Part shown: positions 10,442 to 21,701 of the stretch, one piece after another
Numbering within the stretch: position 1 is the first letter of the stretch
Layout: each line of letters begins with the position of its first letter
Assembly: GCA_027579435.1 (NCBI GenBank)
Contig: JANBPK010000707.1
Coordinates: 1 to 64,000, forward strand
Source of the DNA: Candolleomyces eurysporus
Taxonomy: Eukaryota; Basidiomycota; Agaricomycetes; Agaricales; Psathyrellaceae
Direction: 5' to 3'
DNA length: 64,000 bases
The notes under the pieces: generated by a model
Databases searched by the model: none
What the model saw: the letters and a program-made list of their open reading frames with translations, nothing else
Told to the model about the DNA's origin: nothing
Position numbers and translations under genes: made by a program

Positions 10442-13400
10442 TAAGTCCACCCCCAAAACAAATTCGAAACGCCGGTAAAGGATATACCGGTACAGTCCGG
10501 GAAATGTACGTGCCTGTAAGAGGTTAAAATCACTAGACTGCAGCTTAATAGTGGATGCGGAGAAATATCGGTGTTTCTCTGCATTAACTTGAAGATTTAT
10601 CTGTTGAAGTGGCAAGACGGCAGAATGCAAAACTAAACCACTTCAGTTCGGACGGAGACTCGAATCTCCGTGCAATCTAAAGCTTTGAAACCTGTATAGA
10701 TGAACAGTGTGTTTCCCTATCCAATCGCACTACACTACTAGGAGTGTGTGTTTGGAGTAAGTTCGCGATGGATCCGGAATGTAACGGTCGGAAAGCGCTC
10801 GTTGGGTCATTTGACTGTGGCCACCTAACTCCTTTCGATTAATCTACAAGGGGTGTGCGTTCATACACATACCACGAGTCTTTCGGAAACTCTCTTGACT
10901 GCCCATCCGGGTCTTTACAGCTTTCTCGAATAGGGCCATCCACTCCCACTTTTCGAACCGCGAACTGTGTGAGCCCCCGCAGAGCTCAGCATGATGTAGA
11001 TGGAACATGTTTGAGGCTCTCAACCCCTCAGGGTGAGGTACTTCCATTTCCAACGTTCTCGGTGCTGCGAAACCGTAACTCTCTTACTTGCCACTCCTGC
11101 GCATGCAACGGTAACAGGNGACCTGAGGAGTCCGTTTGGGGATATCTAGTAGGCCTGAGTTCTGAGTCGCATAACATTGCANGAACCAGCAGCAGCCAGT
11201 GTCCAAGTGTCGCTGACTCTGAAATNCTGTGGACTGACAGGTGAATGTCCTCCNAAGACTGACAGCAGGATTACGGCTTCCCATGCATAACCCTGTGTTG
11301 GAGGTGTCTGTGGCTTCGAANCAATAGATNACACTCGCCTTCGACCGATTCCGAGCTCCACATCGTCCCTGGATATGCGAGGGACCGAGTATCGACTNNN
11401 NTNCTCTGATTTTCGTACACGAACGAAACCCTGAAATTACATACACACCTTCAAGAGTGTCTCGCTCGTCACGAGTCCAAAGGTCCTGCCAGGGGACTCA
11501 GTGCCACATGCGATCATTTAACTGCAGGTGCGTGTTGGTGGCAAGGCTACCCCCGATGTGGGGGCATGATGACTAAATCTGGGTAGAGCCGCGTGCAGTG
11601 GGCTCACCCAAGTCTTACATACAGAGTTACATACTCGACACTCCGACAAACGGGACGAAGGTAATTAAAATTAGGACGGCGAGCCATCCACGCTGAATCT
11701 TACGTATGAAGAAGCGATANCAGGCTGTNGATAATTGCAGGGTCGCAAGCATGTCGGAAAGAACTTGAAAAATCGCGCCGTAGAAGTTGTTGCTCATGAG
11801 AGGAAGCTTGGAAGAGGCGGATGTACGATCAAGTTCGGGAGTTCAGAGTCCGCTCAAAACTGCTCCGAGCCACTCGCGTCAGGTGTTACCTACCTACTCG
11901 TACGTATGATGAAGAGGGCAATATGTACGATATACCCAGCCTTCTCGCGTTTCATCAACGCATCCAATTCAATCCGAACGGCAGAAATCCTCCTCAGGGT
12001 AACGTCAGTAGCTTGCGCGTACCCGAGAGATATCAACCGATAAGTGCATCACAAGGTGGCTCCCAGGTAACGTTTAACATGCGGTCCAACAAAGTTGACG
12101 ATCAGCCTAGACAGGTAGCTCAAGGTAACGAACACAATTCAACTTGTCGAGATCTTACCTCAAGAATGCGAAGGAATTCGAAAACACGGGTCAGGCAGGC
12201 TCGGGACAACACTCAGGATCCAGTCCCTCTCCTCGGAAGTTTCAAAGGGACGAATTACATATTCTTATCATTGTCTGTCTGAATTTCTCCGAGTGACTGA
12301 GGTCGGGTGCACATACCGAGTCCCGTTAAATTGTTTACTTGAGAGTTATGTCAAACTATTCGATCTGGACACTGGCACTGCGCGTTGGTAGTCGTCTAAT
12401 CTACCGCTAATGTACATATTATATCAAGAGAACAAGATTATCGATGGAGAGATACGTCAAAAAAGTGTATGAGGACAGTGTGCATTTTTGAGAACCCAGT
12501 GAACAAAAGACCAAGAAAAGTAGGAAAGAGTACTAGAAAAGGTTATGAGCTATGTATGTATGGTACTGATGATTGCTATAGTACAAATGTCTTGTTATAA
12601 CGGAACAAAGTCCAAGAAGAGAAGCCAGAATTACAAGATTTCGCCGAGATAATGCACCCAACCCCACTGCCACCCGGTTGCCCTGGCCACCGTGCACCAC
12701 ACGACTTTGAGGGTACTTGGCTCAAACCCAAACTTCTCTAGTCCTGATGGGTGCCACCGAATCCACTTTCTGCATATGTATTGATTTGAATACAATGATG
12801 CAGGGTGTGGAGAACCCGGGAGTCGGCTTCGTCAAATCGAGCGTGCCTGCCAGGTACAGCTTCTCAGCACAACGGGGAGACCGGAGTCGGAAGGGAAGGG
12901 GGGGGACGTAGAACGGCTCGGACTGTGAACACTCCATTTCCATCCATCTCTATCTCCAGAAGAGACTCCAGGCACCCCGAGGCGCCAACCCGCGTGCCTG
13001 TCGAGTTTGCAAGTTCTTACTCGACCTCTCGCTTCAGCGAGCTAGCGAGAGTCAAGTGAACAACCCGGCGCCAGAGCTACCCGCGTCGCGTCGAATGTAT
13101 GCGTGATGAATGCGTATGCATGCAACGCAATTCATACTGGGCCTTCCCCTAACGACGACCATCAACCCAGCACCACCGTTCGTCATCTCATCCATCCATC
13201 ACTCGTTACGATCCGTATCGCACCCTATTCTATTGAATAGGATGCATAGGATCGGATTACGATTAATAGGGCGGATGGTCCGTGTGCGTGTGTTGTTTGT
13301 TACGAATGGAGGTTGACACGGTTGAATAAGAGATAGATAGATAGATAGATATCCATTGACGGGTTCCGGCGAATTGAAATTTGAATGGGGCAGGATGAAC

Positions 13401-13921
13401 GATTGAATGGATGGATCTTTGAACACAATGCGCACCAGCTTTGATGGTGGGTATCGTGTTGAATGGGTTGAGGGCGACCGTTGGACACGACAGGTGAGGG
13501 GGAAGGAGTTGGCAGTTTGTAGAGGTGACTTGGTTCGATACGGGCGATAGTTCAAGATCGAATCGTTTGGCGACCATGCTATGCTTCGGTGACCGACCAT
13601 CTACCCCGGCTCGCCCAATTATCAAGCCAACTACGGGCGGGCGCGTCGGAGATTTGATGTCGCAAGACGCTAGTGAGGGAGAGAGGGGAAGAGATGCTGT
13701 ATCTGTCGCGGTCGGGTACAGGGGGGATGGATGTCGTTCGTATGGTTGGTTGGCTAGACGTCGGGTAACAGTTGAATTGAAGGTAGTCGAAAGAGCGTGA
13801 CAGTGACAGGCAGACAGGGAAGCGACAGACAGTAGGGCGACAGCCAGACCGTCAAAACATTGGCAACTCCGCCAAACGCTTCACAGGCCGACGTGCCCAT
13901 CATCCATACGTCCGCTGGGTT
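10442..13921. other. Gene-poor region with no supported gene
   Basis: About 3.5 kb with scattered Ns (11119-11403, 11720-11729) and only weak open frames. The longest, 11821-12282 on the plus strand, has 153 codons but no domain. A GATA microsatellite lies near 13330. Confidence 0.5.
13330..13353. repeat. (GATA)n microsatellite
   Basis: About five to six tandem GATA units lie in otherwise unique intergenic sequence. Confidence 0.8.
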
Positions 13922-14609
13922 TCACGATCCATATCCGTACCCCGGCGCCGACGTTGGGTGAGCCGGATTGCCCACGTTAGCCCTTCCAAGCCCGTCCCGC
14001 GCGTATTCGTGCAGCTGCTGAATAAACCCAGGGTTCGGCTCCGCGATCCTCCTCTTACTTTTCACAAACCCCACAGCCTCCATCGGCGTCCAGTTATACT
14101 GCGCCATAAGGAATGCAGCAACCACACTCACGCTCCTGCTAATCCCCTCTCCGCAATGCACGAGCACGCGTGCATCCGGATTAGCTAGCGCGTTCGCGAT
14201 GAAGGCCGTCGTGCTAGGCAAGTGGCCTGCGAGTTCCGCAAACGGCATATCCTCGACACCTATTTGGAGTCGCGCAGGCTGGAAGGGGAGGAGTGTGGGT
14301 GGGGGGNCAGTAGATGGTTCCGGGGAGCGTAGACAGAATATGTGTTATCCTGAACGAAGACAAGAGAGATGGGTTTTCGGCGAACGCGAGATCGGAGATG
14401 TACAACCCCGGGATGATCTCAGAGACGTTCCGGGCGCTGTGGGTGTTGGGTGTAGGTGAGAATGGGTTGGCGGACGGTGGGCCCCCGCCTCCGATACTCG
14501 GTCCGCCACCGATTACCAGTGGCGTCATTTGAGTGCTAAGCATAGGCCACGTATTTTGGTGTTGGGGTTGACGGCCATAGTTCTGGTATGGTGGCCTGTT
14601 GTATGCCAT
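13922..14609 (-). CDS. Dual-specificity protein phosphatase
   Basis: A single-exon minus-strand gene of about 229 residues. A proline/glycine-rich N-terminus of about 60 residues precedes the catalytic domain. That domain opens with VSEIIPGLYISDLAFAEN and ITHILSTLPGT and contains the signature HCGEGISRSVSVVAAFLM (cysteine and arginine of CX5R), followed by AVGFVKSKRRIAEPNPGF. This is the fold of DUSP phosphatases that act on phosphotyrosine and phosphothreonine, often on MAP kinases. The general-acid aspartate is probably the D of VEDMPFAEL. The frame breaks at the N at 14307. Deleting that N restores a continuous reading through the TIY codons into RLQIGVEDM, so the break is probably an assembly error. 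No intron is needed. Substrates cannot be inferred. Confidence 0.88.
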
Positions 14610-16816
14610 CGAGGGATGTTGAGAGGTAGAGGGATGGTGATGATATGAGCGTGAACTCGAAGTTGAGTTGGCTGTGGAGATAGAGATAGCGGTGGGTGAA
14701 GGCTGTTATATAATCCCCGGAGGAAGATGAGGATGGAGGAACAGAAGGTTCAGTTAGTATCAAGATCAATATAACTGCTTCATGGCGGAGTTCAGAAAGG
14801 TAGTGTGGAATAAGAAGTAGAAGAGAAAAAAACAGGGCCTGATAGATGGATCAGGCAAATGAAATCCTATGTCGGACTCGAGGTAAAGGATATCCCGCTG
14901 ACGGCTGGAAAATTTAACCTCTTGTCTCGAAAATAGGAAGATGGAGGAAGGAGAAAACACGTAAGGGCCAACGGGCACGCGCACGAATGGGTTGATGATG
15001 CAGAAGGAGAAGGAGATCTGAAAGGGCGGCAAAAATGTCAAGAAGTATGAAGTAGTGACTTACCATTATAGCAAAANGACTCGACACAGCTCATAAGTTG
15101 ATTTATGATACCGCCGTAGCTTCCGTAAGAAACCCGAAAGCGAAGAAGGTTGACCGCAGACGTGTGTATGTAAGAGGTCGAGGGTTGGGGAAGCAGCTGG
15201 AAGGGGGTTGATATAACACCAACAAACTCGAAGGAGTTATCGACGAAATAAATCACGAGTTATCCGGAGATCGATGCGAAAAGGGAGACGTCGAAAGCGC
15301 CCGCGGATGACAGTTCTTTTAGAGGAGCGGTCAAGAGGTGGCCGATAGGTGCTGTCCAAAGGGACTACAGGGTCTACGGGATGTATGAATGGGTTTGGGT
15401 GTGCACTGTTATGTTGTCGTGATAGATCTTGATGCGAGTTCCAGTAACGGACTTGATGATGATGTATGATGGAACCAGAGCAAATGGAGAGAGCAAGATC
15501 AGGAACAGGTGGGCGGGTGTGCCGTTTCTGAATGAAAACGATAAAGATCAGAGGATGTCAAACAGGGCTGAGAACAGAAAACTTGCCAGACGGAGTGCGG
15601 GTTCGGGTTGGGGGTATTTTATATCGGACTATCAACCCGTGCCCCAAACAAGAAGCCGCTCAGTGTAAGGGAAGCGCCAAACCCGTCGCAGACCCTAGGC
15701 GACGTCGACCAGGTTTCGCTGGCAGGAGTTGGTGTGGTGTGGTGTGGTGTGCCGCTTCACCATCAGAACTAAGCGTGGTTTATATGGATGGATGTTTCAA
15801 GCCTATTGCCCTTCGCATATGATAGTATTCGAACCGCCGCAGTTTGAGGGTGGCTGAACCCTGCACCGGTTACATACAATGACAGAGTCCCTCAACCAAG
15901 GACATCAAACCCCTCCGAAGCAGGTAGGGAGGGCTCCAGAACCCACATGGCGTTGAGATCCGTTCAATCTTTTCGCCCGTCACAGACCCCAAGCCACAAG
16001 GCAGATCAGCACGGAAGTAGGCACGCCTTGTTGTATTGCGGAGAGAGAAATGCGCAGCCCAGAACCGAATGAGTGACGAAGGAGCAGCGAAAGCGGTGCT
16101 AAATTGGCCAAGTCTGTGACCCTGAGCAGGATGCGTCAGGAAATCGACCCTATTACAAACGGAGTCGTTGCTCCATGTGTTTGATGCCATCGGAAAAAGC
16201 TGATGCTGTGCGGCCTAGTCGCTTCGGGGACTGTTCATGGCCCTATACAGCCACGATACACCCCAGACAGTGCATTCCGAATTCAACAAGGGAAGATCGC
16301 CCGACCGTCGCGCTGTCGTCATTAGAGATCCAGCTCGCACTGCAGCTCCAGGATCCCCCGGTGCCTCTGGATATTCGAAGCCACCGGAAAGGAGCACGGT
16401 AAACGGCTCGCAATGAGGTAGTGATATAGTTTAATTCCCAGCTGAAACTCGATCAGCTTCAACGCGTGTTTGCGCAGGGCTGGATGGAAGAAGCAGCCGG
16501 TAATGGGTGGATTCTTCCACCCCAAGAAAATGGAATATGAATGCGAGAGAGAATAGAATTCATAACCGATATAGCATACTTCCACGTCACTGCTAGCTAC
16601 ATTCTACAATTACTAGAACAAAAACATAGAGAACTACGGATACCTGACTTTTGGATTGATGAACTTACATGCGAAGAGCGAGTGGGTGGTTATCGGTTGA
16701 GATCGTGAACAAAAGAGGACGTGAAGAACATCGAGCGAAAGTGGCGCGTTTAGATAAGATCGCTATCAAAGAAGGCCCTCATTAGACACTGCATTTCGTC
16801 TGAAACGGGTAAAGAC
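14610..16816. other. Intergenic region between the phosphatase and eIF4A genes
   Basis: About 2.2 kb. The left part is the upstream region of the phosphatase gene. No supported gene. A short GGTGT tandem repeat occurs near 15731-15751. Confidence 0.5.
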
Positions 16817-18386
16817 TTACGCGACGTTGAGAGGCATCTCGTCGATCTGGGTGTTGTAGAATTCTGTGGTAGAAAGTTTAGCACGGGGTGCAGAATCCAA
16901 AACGTAGAGTAGAAACGCTTACGTTCAATGTCGCGCAGCATCCGCACGTCTTCAGTGGTGACGAAGTTGATGGCGACACCCTTACGTCCGAAGCGACCAC
17001 CACGGCCGATACGATGGATGTAGTTTTCTCGGTTGGTGGGGAGATCATAGTTGATGACCAACGAGACTTGCTGAACATCAATACCACGGGCGAGCAAGTC
17101 GGTGGTAATCAAAACGCGAGACGAGCCGGAACGGAACTCTTTCATGAGGACTTCACGCTGTTTCTGCTCCATATCACCGTGCTTTGAGATCGTCAGTCAG
17201 CAGATGACGTCTTTAGGGATGAAGACGTCACACATACCATGGCTGAGACAGTGAACTCGCGAGCGTGCATCTTCTCGGTGAGCCAATCGACCTTCCGCCT
17301 GGTGTTGCAGAAGATTACGGCCTGAGTGATGGTAACGGTCTCATAGAGATCGCAAAGCGTATCGAGCTTCCATTCCTCCTTTTCAACGGCAATATAGAAC
17401 TGCTTAATACCTTCCAGGGTCAATTCGTCCCTCTTGACCAAGATTCGGACGGGCTCTCGCATGAACTTCTTGGTGACCTCCAAGACCTCGGCGGGCATGG
17501 TGGCGGAGAGGAGGACAACCTGAGTATCCTGGGGCAGGAGCTGGAAGACTAAGAGGACGATAAGGACATGAGAAGCAAGCAAAGTCATGGCGACGCACCC
17601 TCATAGATCTGGTCCTTGAAACCGCGAGACAACATTTCATCGGCCTCGTCCAAACAGAAGATTTTGATGGTGTCGGTCCTGAGCGCTCTTCGGTTGATCA
17701 TATCGAAGACACGGCCAGGGGTACCGACGACAACGTGGACGCCTTCCTGGAGCTTGGCCATGTCCTCACGGACGTTGGTGCCACCGACGCAGGCATGGCA
17801 CTCGATGTTCATGTAATCGCCGAGGGCGATAACGACCTTTTGGATTTGCTGAGCAAGCTCGCGGGTGGGGGCGAGGATGAGGGCCTGGGTGCCCTTGATG
17901 TTCATATCCAACTAAGAAAGGCGATTGAGCATGGTGTAGGGCGATAAGACAAAGGGCGCTTACTTGCTGGAGGATAGAGATGGAGAATGTGGCGGTCTTG
18001 CCAGTTCCAGACTGGGCTTGCGCAATAACGTCATGTCCCTTCACCACGGGGACGATGGCACGCTGCTGGATGGCCGATGGACGTTCGAAACTGCAGGCGT
18101 TGAGTATGACCGCCTGTGCTTGTATATTGTAGAAGAACGCACCCGTAAGCGTAGATTCCACGAAGGAGCTCAGGCTTCAAGTCCATGTTATCGAAGCTGT
18201 TAAGCCCATCAACACCGTCTCAGACTGCATCGGGGCGCCATCGAGGCTTACTTGTCGACGACCTGGTCCCAGTTGGACTCAATCTCGCCCTCTGGGACAT
18301 CTTGAAGAGTTTCTTCCCTGGATATGGGTCGAATGGGTGAGGATCTGGGAGACGCTGGCTCGCAGGAGGACGACTCACGCTGACAT
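16817..18386 (-). CDS. tif1: ATP-dependent RNA helicase eIF4A (translation initiation factor)
   Basis: Eight exons (18379-18386, 18252-18317, 18143-18196, 17964-18090, 17599-17911, 17238-17548, 16923-17181, 16817-16863) sum to exactly 395 codons including stop, giving 394 residues. That is the usual eIF4A length. It has every DEAD-box motif: Q-motif [32 protein letters not shown] in [27 protein letters not shown] and [13 protein letters not shown]. The N-terminus has [17 protein letters not shown] and the C-terminus ends in DEMPLNVA, both eIF4A-specific. It unwinds mRNA 5' leaders as part of eIF4F in the cytoplasm. The first coding exon is only 8 nt long. It is the clearest gene in the window and a good reference for splice-site style. 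Confidence 0.97.
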
Positions 18387-19139
18387 GAGTTGTGTTTGTG
18401 CTAATTCCCAAGTGCCGACTGCTCTGGTCGACAGAAACTTGGAAATAAAAAGAGGATTTTAGAGACGAGTTGTTGGATTGGTTGCTAGATCGATATCGAC
18501 CTGAGGCTGGAAAGCTTCAAGTGGGCCTGATCCCGACAATTTTTTGCGGGCTCCCCCACGGCATTTGCCGGCATTTTACAACTCAGCGCATCACGCCGGC
18601 CCCGACAGCCTTGCTTTCGCTCTAACTCATTCTCGACCAGCTTGACTCGGTATTGTATGCATATTCCGTGCATACCGGTCGCGCATCCACTCTCTGCCGG
18701 TCATCTGAATTATGCAATTCTCTTTACCTCACTGCGCTGACAAAGCCCCATGGCCCAGGCGCCTATCTTTGTCGGCCATGAAGTGCACCGAACTTACTAT
18801 CACCGCCAATTAAGGCTGTCAGTCCATCCATCCATCCGTCGGTATCTGTACGAGTACCTGTTTCACTCAGACAGACCTTTCGTTACAAATTGTCACTTCT
18901 TGAACTTTGACCCCTTGTGGGTCCATGCCAATCCAGGCCGCCACACAACTTCCCCGCAGCGCCCGCTGATAGTACCACACCGCCTCACCCAATATTCTTA
19001 TGCATGTTAAATTTGAATAGAATTTAGTTAACCTACTCCACAGGTTTCGCAATCAAATCAGACGCATGGGTGTTCGGGAGATGGTGGCACTGGCGTTATC
19101 AGAAGAACACAATCCCGCGCAGGTTAGTCCTGGCTGACG

Positions 19140-19680
19140 CTGAAAGATCGGCTCCAAGGCTACATGATGATCGAAACTGCCACCGCTCATCGCTCCCTGT
19201 TAGTTCCTTACTGAGCCAACCGGCCTCACACGCACATTGCAACGAGTGAACGATAGATTAATATGTTAATAGCTACGTATGTACATATCACTCCCATATA
19301 AACGACGGCGTTCTCAGTCAAGTCAAGTCAATCAAATGCTCATTGAACGGCCGCCGAACCTTCGACTGATTTTGTTGCAAACACTCCACCCTCCACATAG
19401 CAAGGCCCAATCATCTACCGGGGACACTCTAGACCTGATATCAGAACAGTTGACCTCTCGATCGGCCATCCAAGCAATACACCCATTGAGCTATGTGGGT
19501 TGGTACGGCCAACTTCGACTGATGCTGCGAGCTCCTCGGACCTCTACGTGAAAGATCGGCTAGAATTTCGCCACTTCATCGTCGAAACTGCCACCGCCAT
19601 CGCTCATCGCTCTCTGTTAGTGCCTTACTGACCCGACTGCCGTCTGTGTTTGGGCGGAACGAGTGAGCGGTAGATCATAT
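19140..19680. repeat. Direct duplicate flanking the tandem array, left side
   Basis: A GAAACTGCCACCGC...CATCGCTC segment followed by TGTTAGT...CCTTACTGA occurs at about 19168-19220 and again at about 19587-19640. This marks a duplication of roughly 420 bp with moderate divergence. Confidence 0.5.
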
Positions 19681-20790
19681 CACAGCAAACAACGGAACGG
19701 TAGACCCAGGTCTCCCAAACTCCCGTGGTTGATATTTGTTGAGTTTGGAGATGGCACAAACGAAGTTCAGCCGAATTCAGTAGGCGAACCCAACCACGAA
19801 GAGGATCACCGATCTAGATACATGGAATTCATGATATACACTCTCTTGGACAGCTACCATGGGGAAATCGTCGCAAGACAGTGAAAATGACAACTTTTTG
19901 TGATGTCCGTGGATATTCACATGAGCGCCGTGGCCAGAGTAAGCCAGGACAAAGAGCTACACTACTGACAGCATGCTGTCGGTGGGTGAAAATTGCCGCC
20001 CACNGGATTGGACATAGTCCTGTTGTNGTACAGTTCCACGACTAGACCANTATCAAGTNCGGGATTCTTGGTGGGTCTATCATCTCNCTATTTGCTGCAA
20101 TATCTATGTATGTCTGCATCAGTCNCATAAACTTAAAGACGACGTTCTGGGTCAAGTCAGTCGATGTGCTATTGACAGCATACTGTTGATTGTTGAACAG
20201 TGCTGCCTANNNCCGAATTAGACGCAGCTATGTNTGTACANCTCCCNGACNNGGCGACTATCANANGGTGGGTCTATCGTTTCGTTATTTGCTGCAATAT
20301 CTATGTATGTANACACCAGTCCTATAAAATTGAAGGCGACGCTCTGGGTCANGAGTCAGTCACTGCGCTATCGACAGCACACCGCNGGCGGTTGAAAAAT
20401 GTCGCNNACTGAATTAAACATAGCTATGCTTGNACAGGTCCACGACTGNATGAATATCAAGTACGGGATTCTTAGTGGGTCTATCGTTTCTCTATTTGCT
20501 GTAATATCTATCTATGTATATATCAACCCCATAAAATTGAAGCCGGTTTTTTTGGATCCAGTCAATCAGAACGATCTTTAAACAGCCAAATGACCTTCGA
20601 CTGATATTGTTGAAACCATACCACACACACTCCAAGGCCTAAATATCTTCCGGCTACACTCTAGACCTCGGCCTGATATCAGAACAGCTCCCCTCTGACT
20701 CTCGGTCATCCAAAACGTACATCCATTCAGCTATCAAGATTGTACGGTCAGCTTCGACCAATTTGCGAGCTTCTCGGACTTCTAAACATA
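19280..20790. repeat. Duplicated flanks around the tandem array
   Basis: The stretch at about 19364-19555 (TTCGACTGAT...CACTCTAGACCT...GATATCAGAACAG...TCTCGGAC-like end) is repeated in diverged form at about 20590-20785. The three-unit array is therefore bracketed by related sequence, as expected for an element that spread by repeated local duplication. Confidence 0.5.
19960..20550. repeat. Three tandem units of about 200 bp
   Basis: The element TATTTGCTGcAATATCTAT recurs at about 20089, 20285 and 20492, each preceded by GTGGGTCTATC and followed by CATAAAnTnAAG and GGGTCAnG or a related end. The unit period is about 195-205 bp. The units are full of Ns, which fits poor assembly of near-identical copies. 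No protein is encoded. Confidence 0.65.
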
Positions 20791-21496
20791 ATTATCTACG
20801 CACTCATTTATCCAATAGTCGCCCAGCGCAGTCCGGATAATATCCGCATCGGATGGAACGGAATGTACATTGCCACCCTCGACTTGATGAAGATTGATTG
20901 AAGATCCAAGAAATTAAAGTTGAGGAGNGCAAGGCCTAGGTTGGCCGTCCACAGAGCCCCTTCGAGTTTCGAGTACAGCCAAAAAAANGAGTCATGGCTA
21001 TTTTTTTNCGCGCAGTAAAGCGTAGTACTTGTCCCGCAGCCTGGGCTCCGATTCAGGGAGATGGAAGCCGCATCGTAGGAGTAGCTATCCCCGAAAGAAA
21101 ATACCCCAAATGACGATGGATGATCAAACCGAAAACCAATAGGATTGTACGATATGTACCGCTAAGTCTAACTGCCTCCCCGGATCCCACTCCACCAGTA
21201 GTGTAATGTACTACCGCCGGCATCAAGCNCANTGGGCGCTGAACAAAAGGCGCAACAAAAANTCCGTGATAAGCTGTCCATGATCACGTCGGCGTTTTCA
21301 CAGATGCATATCTAATCTCTCNAGACCCTACTCTATGATGCTCGCAGACNTGAGCGCCCGTCAAGTCGACCTATCAGACGGCCTATCAGAAAAGTACAAA
21401 TTCAGCCAAGTAATGAGCGTTCTGAGCTCATTGAGGGTGATTAGGCCACCTCCCCGGTTCTGCTGNATTCGAAGAATGTGATATGATAAAGTACCT

Positions 21497-21515
21497 ATCT
21501 ATCTATCTATCTACC
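21497..21515. repeat. (TCTA)n microsatellite
   Basis: Four to five tandem CTAT units, followed by CTACC repeats. Confidence 0.75.
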
Positions 21516-21701
21516 GTGCACACCACCTACCTACCTACCATCTATCTGTGTCGTACATAAATTCATCAAATTCCCCTCTGCTTTCCACGCGTCACCGTAA
21601 TTCCTAGCTTCCCTTCACTCCGATCTAAGTGGAAGNAGTATTTACAAGTCATATTGAACGAAGCAGATATCAAAGCACGGGGAACAATATACCGTCGTAC
21701 A

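Larger units (their letters stand above)
18387..21701. other. Gene-poor region containing nested repeats
   Basis: No supported gene in about 3.3 kb. The first 300 bp hold the eIF4A promoter. The rest contains the repeats listed separately, many Ns between 20003 and 21636, and a TCTA microsatellite near 21497-21515. Confidence 0.5.

Noticed and set aside
10640..10672. Stem-loop resembling a tRNA T-arm (GGAGACTCGAATCTCC)
   Set aside because: The loop does not fit the consensus on the plus strand, and no D-arm, anticodon arm or acceptor stem could be paired around it on either strand.
11821..12282. A 153-codon plus-strand ORF
   Set aside because: No domain, no promoter-like element, repetitive Gln/Asn/Arg content, and it overlaps another frame of similar quality.
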